This document shows positions 33,279 to 42,663 of a stretch of 64,000 nucleotides of DNA, one piece after another. The first letter of the stretch is position 1, and every line of letters begins with the position of its first letter. This stretch comes from Aquiluna sp. (GTDB taxonomy: Bacteria; Actinomycetota; Actinomycetes; Actinomycetales; Microbacteriaceae), in contig JAGYIJ010000001.1 of assembly GCA_018402685.1 (NCBI GenBank), positions 1-64,000 on the forward strand, written 5' to 3'. The notes beneath the pieces are model-generated. The model was given only the letters and a program-made list of their open reading frames with translations. It had not been told where the DNA came from and did not search any database. A program made the position numbers and the translations under genes.

Positions 33279-35784
33279 CTGGCCTTCCGGTCAGTTGCCA
33301 GGCATCCTCATCCGGCTCATCATCGGCGCTATCGCCTTCGACAACCGCGGTGGTTTGGCCTGACAGTTTCGCGATCAAGGCTGGTAGCTCGTCTGGTTTG
33401 ATGAGAACATCGCGTGCCTTGGAACCCTCCGAGGGCCCGACAACGCCTCTTGATTCCATCAGATCCATCAACCTGCCAGCCTTCGCAAATCCAACTCTGA
33501 GCTTGCGCTGCAGCATCGAGGTTGAACCAAACTGCGAGTTCACTACGAGATCGCAAGCGGCCAAGAGCAACTCCAGGTCATCCCCGATGTCAGCATCGAT
33601 GACCTTAGAAGCGCTCACCTGGTTCACATCAGTTCGATACTCCGGCTCCATCTGGGCCTTGACGTGGGAAACGACTCTGGCCATTTCGGATTCAGCTACC
33701 CATGCTCCCTGGACTCTGATTGCCTTGTTTGAACCCATCGGGGCAAACAGCGCATCACCCTGCCCCACCAACTTCTCAGCACCGGGCTGGTCCAAGATAA
33801 CCCTCGAATCGGTCACCGATGAAACCGAGAATGCCAATCTCGAGGGCACATTCGCCTTGATCAAACCGGTCACAACATCAACCGAAGGTCGCTGGGTGGC
33901 GAGCACCAGGTGAATACCTGAAGCACGCGCCAACTGCGTGATTCGAACAATGGCGTCTTCCACATCGCGCGGAGCGACAATCATCAGATCGGCAAGCTCA
34001 TCAACAACCACCAAGAGGTATGGATAGGGCTGCAAATCGCGCTTGGAGCCCTCCGGCACCGAAATCTCACCCGCTACAACGGCACGGTTGAAATCGTCGA
34101 TGTGCTTAAAACCGAAAGATGCCAGATCGTCGTAGCGAGAGTCCATCTCCTTGACCACCCACTGCAGCGCCTCGGCAGCCTTCTTGGGGTTCGTGATAAT
34201 CGGGGTCACGAGGTGCGGGACACCCTGATAAGCACTTAGCTCCACTCGCTTTGGATCCACCAGCACCATGCGAACCTCAGCGGGGGTAGCCCGCATCAGA
34301 ATTGAGGTGATCATGGAATTCACAAAGCTTGACTTACCCGCACCGGTCGCCCCGGCAACCAACAGGTGCGGCATCTTTGCCAAGTTGGCGACCAGATAGC
34401 CACCCTCGACATCCTTGCCCACCCCAATAGTCAGTGGGTGCGAAGATGCAGAAGCATTTTTAGAACGCAAAACATCTCCGAGTGACACCGTCTCGCGATC
34501 GGTATTGGGAATCTCGATACCGATCAGCGACTTGCCCGGAATCGGAGCCAGAATGCGAACCTCATTGGAGGCAACCGCATAACTAATGTTGTTTGAGAGC
34601 CTAGTGACCGCTTCCACCTTCACCCCGGGTGCCAATTCGACCTCGTAGCGGGTCACTGTCGGGCCACGAAGGAACCCCGCCACCCTGGCCTCAATATCAA
34701 ATTCCTTGAACACAGCATCAATGGCTAGAACCAACTGATCATTCACGCCAGTTTTGGCCTTTGGTGCCGTTCCAGCACCCAAGAGCCCCAGGCCGGGAAG
34801 CACGTAGGGCTTGATGGTTCTCTTCGTTGGAATGTCTATCGGCTCGGTGAGCCCCTCCTCGCCATCCATGAATTCAAGTTCTGGCTCTGCCTCTGAGGCC
34901 GGCTCTGAATCTGGCTCTGTGGTGATGGACTCCGCTGGCTCCAAAGGAACCTCGGTAGCAATCTCTTCATCGACAAACTCATCTATATCAACCACGGCGG
35001 TGTCGAATGCAGCTTCTTGCGAATCGGACTTCTGCCACCAGCTGGATTTCTTGCCGTCGAACGCATCGGTCTCTAAGGGCTGTTTTCTATCTCCAAAGAG
35101 GTAATTGCTCAGGTCTTTTAGGCGCTCAGAAATCTTTTTTGGGTGAGTTCCAGTCATGACCAAAAGCGAAACCAGTGCAATAAGCACCAGCGCCGGCACC
35201 GCACCCCAAATCGTCAAGACTGCCAACAGTGGGCCCGCCAACAGCCATCCAAACAAACCGCCCGCAACCGCCAAAGCCTCCGGCCCCTCCTGCGGAGAGG
35301 GTGAGCTGGTGAAAACGTGGAAGAAACCAGAAACCACCGATAGAAACAGCCAAAAACCAAGGCCGAACCTAGAACCATCCCGCACCGTCGCAGGATTGCG
35401 ATATAGGTAAATCGCATAACCGAAAAAGACCACCGGCAAGCCAAATGCGGTGAGACCAAACAGCATGCCAAAACTAAAATCGTGCAGCCATCTTGCCCAG
35501 GGCTCTTGAATCAAGAACCAGGCAAAGAGCGCTCCGAAGATGCTCAGCAGAAATAGGAAAAACGGAGCGCCGTCACGGCGATCCTCGCTCGCGAGCTTTT
35601 TCGAGCTAAAGGCCCGGATTCCCCCGCCCACCAGGTGAGCCAGCGCCATGTAAAAGCGCTCTAGCGATTTCAAAAACTTCTGCCCCGAACCAGACTGCGA
35701 TGCTGGCGCCTGTGCACGCGCAGACGGCTTACTGCCAGAGCGAGCAGCCGACGGGCGCTTTGGGGGTGGGGTCTTTGATGCCAT
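33271..35784 (-). CDS. ftsK: DNA translocase FtsK/SpoIIIE
   Basis: Hexameric pump that moves chromosome ends through the septum. The 837-residue protein has an N-terminal region with four membrane helices (about 75-215) and an acidic linker (about 240-310). The motor follows, with Walker [16 protein letters not shown] and [12 protein letters not shown], and then a C-terminal winged-helix gamma domain ([27 protein letters not shown]). The family-typical length is complete. Confidence 0.97.
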   Translation of the reverse strand: MASKTPPPKRPSAARSGSKPSARAQAPASQSGSGQKFLKSLERFYMALAHLVGGGIRAFSSKKLASEDRRDGAPFFLFLLSIFGALFAWFLIQEPWARWLHDFSFGMLFGLTAFGLPVVFFGYAIYLYRNPATVRDGSRFGLGFWLFLSVVSGFFHVFTSSPSPQEGPEALAVAGGLFGWLLAGPLLAVLTIWGAVPALVLIALVSLLVMTGTHPKKISERLKDLSNYLFGDRKQPLETDAFDGKKSSWWQKSDSQEAAFDTAVVDIDEFVDEEIATEVPLEPAESITTEPDSEPASEAEPELEFMDGEEGLTEPIDIPTKRTIKPYVLPGLGLLGAGTAPKAKTGVNDQLVLAIDAVFKEFDIEARVAGFLRGPTVTRYEVELAPGVKVEAVTRLSNNISYAVASNEVRILAPIPGKSLIGIEIPNTDRETVSLGDVLRSKNASASSHPLTIGVGKDVEGGYLVANLAKMPHLLVAGATGAGKSSFVNSMITSILMRATPAEVRMVLVDPKRVELSAYQGVPHLVTPIITNPKKAAEALQWVVKEMDSRYDDLASFGFKHIDDFNRAVVAGEISVPEGSKRDLQPYPYLLVVVDELADLMIVAPRDVEDAIVRITQLARASGIHLVLATQRPSVDVVTGLIKANVPSRLAFSVSSVTDSRVILDQPGAEKLVGQGDALFAPMGSNKAIRVQGAWVAESEMARVVSHVKAQMEPEYRTDVNQVSASKVIDADIGDDLELLLAACDLVVNSQFGSTSMLQRKLRVGFAKAGRLMDLMESRGVVGPSEGSKARDVLIKPDELPALIAKLSGQTTAVVEGDSADDEPDEDAWQLTGRPDV

Positions 35785-35820
35785 GACGAAAAAACTAGCA
35801 AGAAGCTGGCTGTTTAGCCC

Positions 35821-37497
35821 TTAGGCGGGGCGGGTTGAATAGACAACGATGGGGATAATCATTGGCTTGCGACGGTGCGCTTTGGCGACCCAAGAACCAA
35901 TCACTCGCCTAATTACCTGCTGGAACATGTAGGTATCTCGAACGCCCTCGGCGGCGGCATCCGCCATCGCCTTCTCGATTGCCGGCAAAATGTCATCAAA
36001 CACGTGATCATCCTCGGCATAGGCCCGAGCCCTGATCTCTGGACCTTCAACAATGGTTCCGGTCTTTCTATCCACCACCGCAAAAATTGAGATAAAGCCC
36101 TCGGCCGCCAAGATCCTGCGGTCTTTGAGGTCATCCTCGGTGATTTTGCCCACCGTCTTGCCATCGACATAGAGCATGTCGCACGGCACCTTGCCAACCA
36201 CCTGGGCAATACCGTCCTTGAGCTCTACTACCGTGCCGTCCTCGACAATCAGGGTGCGCTCAGGAGCCACTCCGGTGCGAATCGCAAGCTTCGCGTTGGC
36301 ATCCAGGTGACGGTATTCGCCGTGAATTGGCATCACGTTTTTTGGCTTCAGCAGGTTGTAGCAGTAGAGCAACTCGCCAGCTGCCGCGTGACCGGAGACG
36401 TGAACCTTGGCATTGCCCTTGTGCACCACGTTTGCACCCAGTCGAGTAAGACCATCGATCACTCGATAGACGGCGTTTTCGTTGCCCGGAATTAGCGAAC
36501 TCGCCAACAAGACGGTATCGCCCTCGCCGAGCATGATCTGGTGGTCTTGATTCGCTATTCGAGACAACACCGCCATCGGCTCGCCCTGCGAGCCGGTGGA
36601 CATAAAGACAATCCGGTTATCGGGGTAATCCTGAGCGTGCTTTTGCTCAATGATCAGCTTGTCCGGAATCTCCAAAAAGCCCAGCTCGGAAGCAATCCCC
36701 ATGTTGCGAACCATCGAGCGCCCAACAAATGCGACCTTCCGGTTGCTTGCTTCAGCAGCGTTCAGCACCTGCTGCACCCTGTGAACGTGAGAACTAAAGG
36801 ACGCCACGACCACCTTGCCGGGGGTCTTGGCCATCACGGTTTCGATGGCGGGGCCGATATCGCGCTCGAGGGGCGTGAAGCCAGGTGTGTCAGCATTGGT
36901 GCTGTCAACCATAAACAGGTCTAGACCCTCTTCACCAATGCGGGCAAAGGCTCGCAAGTCTGTCAGCCTGCCATCTAGCGGCAACTGGTCCATCTTGAAA
37001 TCGCCAGTAGCCAACACCGAACCAGCGCTTGATCGAATCATGACCGCCAGGGCATCTGGAATCGAGTGATTCACCGCAACAAACTCAAGCTCAAAGGGCC
37101 CAAGTCTCTCTTTTTGACCCTCGGTGACTGTGTGGGTGAAGGGTGTGATGCGGTGCTCTTTGAGCTTGGCCTCAATCAGTGCCAGGGTGAGCCTCGAGCC
37201 CATAATCGGAATGTCCTTGCGCATTCCCAGCAGATAGGGAACCCCGCCAATGTGATCCTCGTGCCCGTGGGTTAGAACCAATCCCGTAATTCGATCCAGC
37301 TTGTCTTCCAGATAACCAAGATCGGGCAAGATCACATCCACACCCGGCTGAGTCTCCTCCGGAAACAAAATTCCGCAGTCGATGATCATGATCTGGTCAT
37401 CGAGTTCGAACACGGTCATGTTGCGACCGATTTCACCCAATCCACCAAGTGGAATGATGCGAAGGGTGCCCTTGGCTAGTTTTCCAGGAAGTTCCAC
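35821..37497 (-). CDS. rnj: Ribonuclease J
   Basis: Metallo-beta-lactamase/beta-CASP ribonuclease with 5' exo- and endonuclease activity, used in mRNA decay and rRNA maturation. The 558-residue protein has the zinc motif LTHGHEDHIGGVPYL, ATGDFKMDQ, the beta-CASP SFSSHVHRVQQ, and HVSGHAAAGE. It overlaps the dapA stop by one base, the conserved dapA-rnj-ftsK order of actinobacteria. Confidence 0.97.
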   Translation of the reverse strand: MELPGKLAKGTLRIIPLGGLGEIGRNMTVFELDDQIMIIDCGILFPEETQPGVDVILPDLGYLEDKLDRITGLVLTHGHEDHIGGVPYLLGMRKDIPIMGSRLTLALIEAKLKEHRITPFTHTVTEGQKERLGPFELEFVAVNHSIPDALAVMIRSSAGSVLATGDFKMDQLPLDGRLTDLRAFARIGEEGLDLFMVDSTNADTPGFTPLERDIGPAIETVMAKTPGKVVVASFSSHVHRVQQVLNAAEASNRKVAFVGRSMVRNMGIASELGFLEIPDKLIIEQKHAQDYPDNRIVFMSTGSQGEPMAVLSRIANQDHQIMLGEGDTVLLASSLIPGNENAVYRVIDGLTRLGANVVHKGNAKVHVSGHAAAGELLYCYNLLKPKNVMPIHGEYRHLDANAKLAIRTGVAPERTLIVEDGTVVELKDGIAQVVGKVPCDMLYVDGKTVGKITEDDLKDRRILAAEGFISIFAVVDRKTGTIVEGPEIRARAYAEDDHVFDDILPAIEKAMADAAAEGVRDTYMFQQVIRRVIGSWVAKAHRRKPMIIPIVVYSTRPA

Positions 37498-38478
37498 TAG
37501 CGAGTTGTCCCAGCTACCTTGGGCAGAGCGCCACCAGCAGCCGCATTCCGATCGGGTCGGAAGTTATCGAAGTTCAATCCCGGAACGCTTTCCACCTGGT
37601 CGATGCCGTTTTCGATTGCCGCGGCCTCGTGATCCTCCGGGCCCACTAACGGCAAGCGCACTCTCGGCGAATTAATCAAACCAAGTCCGTGCAAGACGTA
37701 TTTGGCCGCCACGGTTCCAGGAACGTGGGTCATAATCGCACGCTGCAGCGGCTCTAGGGCGTTGTGAACCTTGAGTGCCGAATGGAAATCATTGGCATTG
37801 GTGGCATCCACCATCGCGCGATAGGCATGCGGGGCAAGGTTCGCAGTCACACCAATTAGACCGGTTGCTCCCAAAGACAGGTGTGGCAAAACATTGGAAT
37901 CGTCTCCCGAGAAATACATCAAACCTGTCTCGAGCAGCAGCCTGGTGGTCTGAGCAAGGTCGCCCTTGGCGTCCTTGATGGCCACCACGTTGGGGTGCTT
38001 CGCGGCGCGGTGGAAGGTGTCGTAGGAGATAGCCACTCCGGTGCGGCCCGGGATGTCATACAAAATCACCGGCAAATCAGTTGCGTCAGCAATCATCCTG
38101 AAGTGAGTCAGGATGCCGGCCTGAGTGGGCTTGTTGTAATACGGGGTGACAATCATCGACGCCATCGGCACCAGCCTTTTCGCTGGCCTTGTAGAGCTGG
38201 ATTGCGTGCGCGGTCTCATTAGAGCCACCGCCGGTGATGATTTTCGCTCTGCCGGAAGCAACGGACTTGCCAACCTCCACGAGCTTGATCTTCTCGGCAT
38301 CAGTAAGAGTTGAGGTTTCACCGGTGGTTCCGGTCACAACAACACCATCTGCGCCATTGGAGACTATGTAGTCGATGTGGCGCTCGGTCGCATCCCAATC
38401 CACCTCACCCTCTGCCGTCATGGGTGTGACAAGGGCGACCAATACCTGGCCAAATACATCGGGTTCGCGCGTTACCAT
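37497..38478 (-). CDS. dapA: 4-hydroxy-tetrahydrodipicolinate synthase, broken by a +1 frameshift
   Basis: Condenses pyruvate with aspartate semialdehyde, the entry step to DAP and lysine. The first frame holds VALVTPMTAEGEVDW and GTTGETSTLTDAEK. The second holds VTPYYNKPTQAG, YDIPGRTGVAI and the Schiff-base lysine in VVAIKDAKGD. Removing one G at about 38157 restores AGADGVMIVTPYYNKP, about 326 residues. No Shine-Dalgarno sequence is visible: a perfect stem-loop ends 3 bases before the ATG. Confidence 0.94.
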
Positions 38479-38481
38479 CTG

Positions 38482-38501
38482 GCTAAGCCTAATGGCTTAG
38501 C
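38482..38501 (-). promoter_or_regulatory. Perfect stem-loop directly before the dapA start
   Basis: GCTAAGCC-ATTA-GGCTTAGC forms an 8 bp stem with a 4-base loop between thyX and dapA, and is followed by CAG and the dapA ATG. No U-run follows in the minus direction, so it is not a standard terminator. It occupies the ribosome-binding region and could affect dapA translation. Confidence 0.5.
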
Positions 38502-38512
38502 GCTTTTGAGAG

Positions 38513-39241
38513 CTAGGGAGCTACTCGCCCGTTCTCGTTGAACGAGGCGTAGCTAAGCGGCATGAGCTCCGCCCAGAAGTCCTCCATCTTCTCCGCAACC
38601 ATCTCGATCTCACGCTGCGGGAAAGAGGGGAAGTGAGTTCCCTCACGCTTGGTACGCAAGGACAGGAAGTTCATCAAAGATCGAGAGTTCATGGTCACGT
38701 ACATCGAGGAGTAGATGTTCAGTGGCAAAACGATTCTTGCCACCTCTCTTGCCACTCCTGCTTCCAGCATGCGCTGGTAGGACTCGTATGCGGCGCGAGT
38801 AACCGCCATTGTCTCCTGCTCGACAAGTGCGGTCTGCTCCGCAGTGCCATCCTCAAAGTCGTACGCACCTGGCTTACCAACCTGGATCAGCTTTCGCTCT
38901 GGACCCGGCACGTAGAAAACCGGACGCAGTTCGCGATAGCGACCTGATTCCTCGTTGTAGCTCGCGATGCGGTGGCGCATGAACTCTCTAAAGACAAAGA
39001 TCGGTGCCTGAACATAAAAAGTCATCGAGTTGTGCTCAAAAGGAGAGCCGTGGCGGTCGCGCATCAGGTAGTTGATAAGCCCGCGGTCACGTTTTTCAAC
39101 CTCGGCACCAACGGTCTTTGCACTCTCTAGAGTCTGCTCACCCTGGGTAGAAACTCGGGCCGCAAACAGCACATCGGCATCCGATGCGCTCGAGCGCACC
39201 ATCTCAACGGTCACATCACTACGGAATTCAATTTCACTCAC
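38513..39241 (-). CDS. thyX: Flavin-dependent thymidylate synthase
   Basis: Makes dTMP from dUMP with FAD, NADPH and methylene-folate. The 242-residue protein has the ThyX signature RHRIASYNEESGRY and RHGSPFEHNSMTFYVQAP, and the C-terminal LRTKREGTHFPSFPQREIE. It lies upstream of dapA as in mycobacteria and may be co-transcribed with it. Confidence 0.97.
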   Translation of the reverse strand: MSEIEFRSDVTVEMVRSSASDADVLFAARVSTQGEQTLESAKTVGAEVEKRDRGLINYLMRDRHGSPFEHNSMTFYVQAPIFVFREFMRHRIASYNEESGRYRELRPVFYVPGPERKLIQVGKPGAYDFEDGTAEQTALVEQETMAVTRAAYESYQRMLEAGVAREVARIVLPLNIYSSMYVTMNSRSLMNFLSLRTKREGTHFPSFPQREIEMVAEKMEDFWAELMPLSYASFNENGRVAP

Positions 39242-39312
39242 GGAGCAAAGCCTATGTGTAAACCGAAAAAGTAAAAAAACGAAACACTAGCCAGACCAAA
39301 ACGTTCTTCGCA

Positions 39313-39318
39313 TAACCT
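39313..39318 (+). promoter_or_regulatory. -10 element of a probably leaderless thioredoxin mRNA
   Basis: TAACCT (TANNNT type) ends 7 bases before the GTG start at 39326, and there is no Shine-Dalgarno sequence between them. Confidence 0.45.
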
Positions 39319-39325
39319 TTCTCAA

Positions 39326-39766
39326 GTGGAAACATCACTGATCGCAACCCTTGGCCTTTTGGCGCTCGGTGTAATCGGTGGCATCACATTCAAAGTCCTG
39401 CAGGGCAAAGGGCACAGAGTAAGCACCAAAGAGATCATTGACTTAGGGAAACTCAAGGCCAATAACAATGGCCTCCCAACAACTGAATATGGCAAAAAGG
39501 CAACCCTGGTGCAGTTCTCGACCAGCTACTGCGGCCAGTGCCCCGGAGTCAAACGAACCCTGTCACAACTCGAATACCGCCTTGGCGGGCTTTGCTTTGC
39601 GGAGGTGGACATCACGGAGCGGCTAGATGTGGCAGCACATTTCAACATCAGCCAGACCCCAACGGTGTTCCTGCTCAACGACAAGGGTCACCTCATTTAC
39701 CGAATGGGCGGGGTTCCAAAAATGAACCAACTAATGCAAGAACTAGAGAAATTAGGCGTGAAATGA
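39326..39766 (+). CDS. Membrane-anchored thioredoxin-like protein
   Basis: A 146-residue protein with one N-terminal membrane helix (about 5-24) and a thioredoxin fold outside it. The active site is STSYCGQCPG, a CGQC motif at residues 69-72, and the conserved cis-proline lies in ISQTPTVFLL. It is likely an extracytoplasmic or membrane-bound disulfide oxidoreductase. It overlaps the DUF4395 gene as ATGA; the pairing of these two families is common in actinobacteria and suggests joint work on thiols at the membrane. Confidence 0.85.
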   Translation: METSLIATLGLLALGVIGGITFKVLQGKGHRVSTKEIIDLGKLKANNNGLPTTEYGKKATLVQFSTSYCGQCPGVKRTLSQLEYRLGGLCFAEVDITERLDVAAHFNISQTPTVFLLNDKGHLIYRMGGVPKMNQLMQELEKLGVK

Positions 39767-40203
39767 CAGAGATCAAAAGAATAGATCCGCGCGGACCAAG
39801 ATTTGGTGCCGGCATCACCTCGGTGCTTTCGCTCGCAAGCTTTGCACTCAGCTTTCAGTTCGGATTCATTGCTGGCTACCCGCTCATGGTCGCACTGTTT
39901 GTACTCTTTGCCTGGAGCGTATTCCTACCAAAGAACCACCCCTATCAGCTGATTTTTCAGAAACTGGTCCGTCCGAGGTTGAAAGAGCCAACCGAGCTCG
40001 AAGACCCAAGACCGCCGCAGTTTGCTCAGAAGGTCGGCTTCAGCTTTGCGATCTTGGGAACTCTGGGTGGCCTAGTTGTCAGTGCGCTGATTCCCATCGC
40101 AGCAGCATTCATATTTATCGCAGCGTTCCTAAACGCCTTTTTCGGGTTCTGCCTGGGATGCCAGATGTATCTAGGGCTTAGGCGATTCGGCATCATTCGC
40201 TAG
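39763..40203 (+). CDS. DUF4395 membrane protein
   Basis: A 146-residue integral membrane protein with about four helices in two pairs (roughly 18-50 and 88-135). It has the family features IDPRGPRFGAGITSVLSL and FFGFCLGCQMYLGLRRFG; the CLGC cysteine pair in the last helix may exchange electrons with the upstream thioredoxin. The track ORF starts 225 bases too early; the ATG at 39763 overlaps the thioredoxin stop. It overlaps the next, opposite-strand gene by 33 bases. Confidence 0.87.
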   Translation: MTEIKRIDPRGPRFGAGITSVLSLASFALSFQFGFIAGYPLMVALFVLFAWSVFLPKNHPYQLIFQKLVRPRLKEPTELEDPRPPQFAQKVGFSFAILGTLGGLVVSALIPIAAAFIFIAAFLNAFFGFCLGCQMYLGLRRFGIIR

Positions 40204-40620
40204 CGCAATTGCCTTGCGAATCGCTGCTCTTGCTCGCTTGCGATCACCATTTGCCTCATAGGCCTGGCCCAGTTGATACCAAAGCTGCCAGCTTTCACTC
40301 TGTTGCATTTCAGCGCTGATTCTCTCAAACTCGGCCTGAGCCGAATCGGAGGTCGCTTTGCCCGATGGGCGGTATTTCAGATCCAGCTCCGCCACGCCCT
40401 CGGCATGTAGCTGCTCCCCCAAGCGCTGAGCTCGAAAGCCAAAGCGCAACTCCGAGAACACACTCCAAATCGCAAACACCGGTAACACCATGATCGCTAA
40501 CCCCATGGCCTTTGCAATCAGGCTTGGCTCCTGCAGCAAAATAACTCCGCGACCTGCCAGTAAGAAAACCCAAAGCAGTGTCAGCGCGCTCATCACGCCA
40601 ACCCAGATCTTGGTTGCCAT
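40171..40620 (-). CDS. Membrane protein with C-terminal TPR-like segment
   Basis: A 149-residue protein of unknown function with two N-terminal membrane helices (about 8-28 and 38-58). A soluble part ends in a tetratricopeptide-like stretch (SWQLWYQLGQAYEANGDRKRARAAIRKAIAL). It lies directly behind dapB with adjacent stop and start, so it is probably co-transcribed. Its last 33 coding bases overlap DUF4395 on the other strand. Confidence 0.75.
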   Translation of the reverse strand: MATKIWVGVMSALTLLWVFLLAGRGVILLQEPSLIAKAMGLAIMVLPVFAIWSVFSELRFGFRAQRLGEQLHAEGVAELDLKYRPSGKATSDSAQAEFERISAEMQQSESWQLWYQLGQAYEANGDRKRARAAIRKAIALANDAESPKP

Positions 40621-41338
40621 TTAGTTCAAAACGTTTTCTAGGCCAACTACCAAACCACTATGTGCGTGGGCATACTCAATGCTGCGCAAGATACCCAGCG
40701 AGTAGGCACGGTGTGATGAGACATCGTGTGAGATCGTTAGCTGCTCCGCATCGCCACCAAAAACCACATCTTGCTTGGCTGAGATGCCAGGTTGACGAAG
40801 TGAGTGAATCGGAACGCCCTTGTGGATCTCGCCTCTGGCCTGCTGGCCCGCCCCTGGAACCAGGTGATTCTCCGATTGCGCCGCAGCGATTTTCTCGGCC
40901 GTGGCGATTGCGGTTCCGGAGGGTGAGTCGACCTTGCCGGCGTGATGAGCCTCGATGATCTCAACTGACCCAAAGTGCTTTGCAGCCTCAGCGCTAAAGC
41001 GCTGCAGCAGCATAGACCCGATAGAAAAGTTAGGAACCACCACCACCGCAGCCTTTGGGTGATCAACGAGCTGGCTCTCAACACCAGCCAATTTGGCCTC
41101 TGACCAACCAGAGGTGCCAACCACAATCTTCAGATCGTTTTCGATTGCATAAGCTCACCATCTTCGGTGAAACATCTGGAAGCGTGAAATCAACCACGAC
41201 ATCAGCTCCGAGCATCATGCTCAGATCAGAACCAGATCCCAGCGCCGCATGCAGCTTTAGGTTTGGATCGGCATCGACCAACTCCCTGGTCAAAGAGCCC
41301 ATTCGTCCCGAGGCACCGAGTATCGCAACACTAATCAT
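40621..41338 (-). CDS. dapB: 4-hydroxy-tetrahydrodipicolinate reductase, broken by a +1 frameshift
   Basis: NAD(P)H-dependent second step of the DAP pathway. The N-terminal frame (to 41078) has SVAILGASGRMGSLTRELV and DVVVDFTLPD. The C-terminal frame has VGTSGW, NFSIGSMLLQRF and the catalytic EAHHAGKVDSPSGTA. Removing one T near 41151 gives SPKMVSYAIENDLKIVVGTSGW and about 238 residues, normal for DapB. It is downstream of the M16 protease gene. Confidence 0.94.
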
Positions 41339-41351
41339 GAGAGAAAACCTA

Positions 41352-42662
41352 TCAAGCCAATTTCTCTAGATGGCCTAGGCCATCTCCAACTACCACCAGA
41401 GAAGAGTTCTTCGACACCAAGCGCCTAGCAACGGATTGAATCGCATCTAGGTCAACTGCCCTGAAGCGCTCCAAGACCTCGGAGATGCTCAGGTACTCGC
41501 CGGTGCCAATCTCAGCTCCGAGCAGGCGGTTCATTCTGGCCAGAGAGGATTCAAATCGAAGCGCCAAGCCACCGGTGAGGGAGCCGAGCGCGAGATCCAG
41601 CTCCTCTTGCTTGGCGCCGTCCTGAGCCAAAGCATCTAGCTGCTCGCGCATCAGCGTGACAACCGTGTGAGCATTCTCGGGGTTGCAACCGGCATACATC
41701 CCAAAATATCCAGTCTCGGCATAGCCCTGCTGGTAGCTGTAGGTCGAGTAGGCCAAACCTCGGTCTTCACGAATTGACTGATACAGCCTTGAACTCATCC
41801 CGCCACCCAAAATGGCGTTCATCAGACCAAAGGCATAGCGATCTGGATCGCTTGCCGACATTGACTCATAGCCGAGCAGGATGTTCGCCTGGTTGAAATC
41901 GTGAGCAATATTCACAAACGGCTTCACCTCAAAAGCACCCGGTGCTGGGTGAGATCGCCTTGGCCGAGGAAGCCCAGAACCGACAAAACCGGCTTCTGCC
42001 AGTAACCGCTCGACAAGCGCCACAAACTCTTCGTGATTCACTCCCCCGGCTGCCGTGATGATCAAACCACTTGGCACGTAGTGCTCTTTGTAGTGAGAGA
42101 AGACCTTGTCCCGGCTAACCGCAAGAATGCTCTGTTTGGTACCACCAATTGGCCTACCCAGTTCGTGGTCGGTCAGCAATGCCGAGGCAAGCGCCTCGTG
42201 GGCCAAATCCTCCGGATCGTCCTCGTTCATCGCGAGCTCTTCCAAGATGACGGTGCGCTCGGTTTCAAAATCCTGCGGGTCGATCTTCGCCGAGGTGAAC
42301 ATGTCCAAAATGACATCTAGCGCGAGTGGCACCGCCGCGCTTTGAACGCGGGCGTAATAGCTCGTGTATTCCTTGGCGGTGGCGGCATTTGAAGAACCAC
42401 CCACCGAGTCAAAGGCGATCGAGATATCTCTCGAGGTTCTCCGATTGGTGCCCTTAAACAACAGGTGCTCCAAAAAGTGCGTGGAGCCAAACCCCTCTGG
42501 GTCCTCATCACGAGAGCCAACCGGAACCGAGGCAGCCAAAGCAACCGAGGGTGCTCCCGGAACCTCTTCCGTGAGAATGCGAACACCGCTGGGCAGCAGG
42601 GTCCTTGAGACCCTGGCCGCCTCAGCGGTGAACGATAGAGATTTCTCTAGGTGTAGATCCAA
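41352..42662 (-). CDS. M16-family zinc peptidase
   Basis: Insulinase/processing-peptidase-like protease. The inverted zinc motif HFLEH sits in FGSTHFLEHLLFKGT with the downstream glutamate in ILEELAMNEDDPED, so it should be active. The C-terminal half has the paired domain with GLAYSTYSYQQGYAETGYF. Mycobacterial PepR (Rv2782c) has the same place next to pnp. The start is uncertain: a TTG at 42662, right after the pnp stop, gives 436 residues, while the track uses a TTG at 42701 inside pnp. Confidence 0.9.
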   Translation of the reverse strand: MDLHLEKSLSFTAEAARVSRTLLPSGVRILTEEVPGAPSVALAASVPVGSRDEDPEGFGSTHFLEHLLFKGTNRRTSRDISIAFDSVGGSSNAATAKEYTSYYARVQSAAVPLALDVILDMFTSAKIDPQDFETERTVILEELAMNEDDPEDLAHEALASALLTDHELGRPIGGTKQSILAVSRDKVFSHYKEHYVPSGLIITAAGGVNHEEFVALVERLLAEAGFVGSGLPRPRRSHPAPGAFEVKPFVNIAHDFNQANILLGYESMSASDPDRYAFGLMNAILGGGMSSRLYQSIREDRGLAYSTYSYQQGYAETGYFGMYAGCNPENAHTVVTLMREQLDALAQDGAKQEELDLALGSLTGGLALRFESSLARMNRLLGAEIGTGEYLSISEVLERFRAVDLDAIQSVARRLVSKNSSLVVVGDGLGHLEKLA

Positions 42663-42663
42663 G

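Noticed and set aside
35000-35784. Plus-strand ORFs opposite ftsK (for example 34811-35104)
   Set aside because: Composition mirrors the acidic linker of FtsK in reverse; no ribosome-binding site or family signal.
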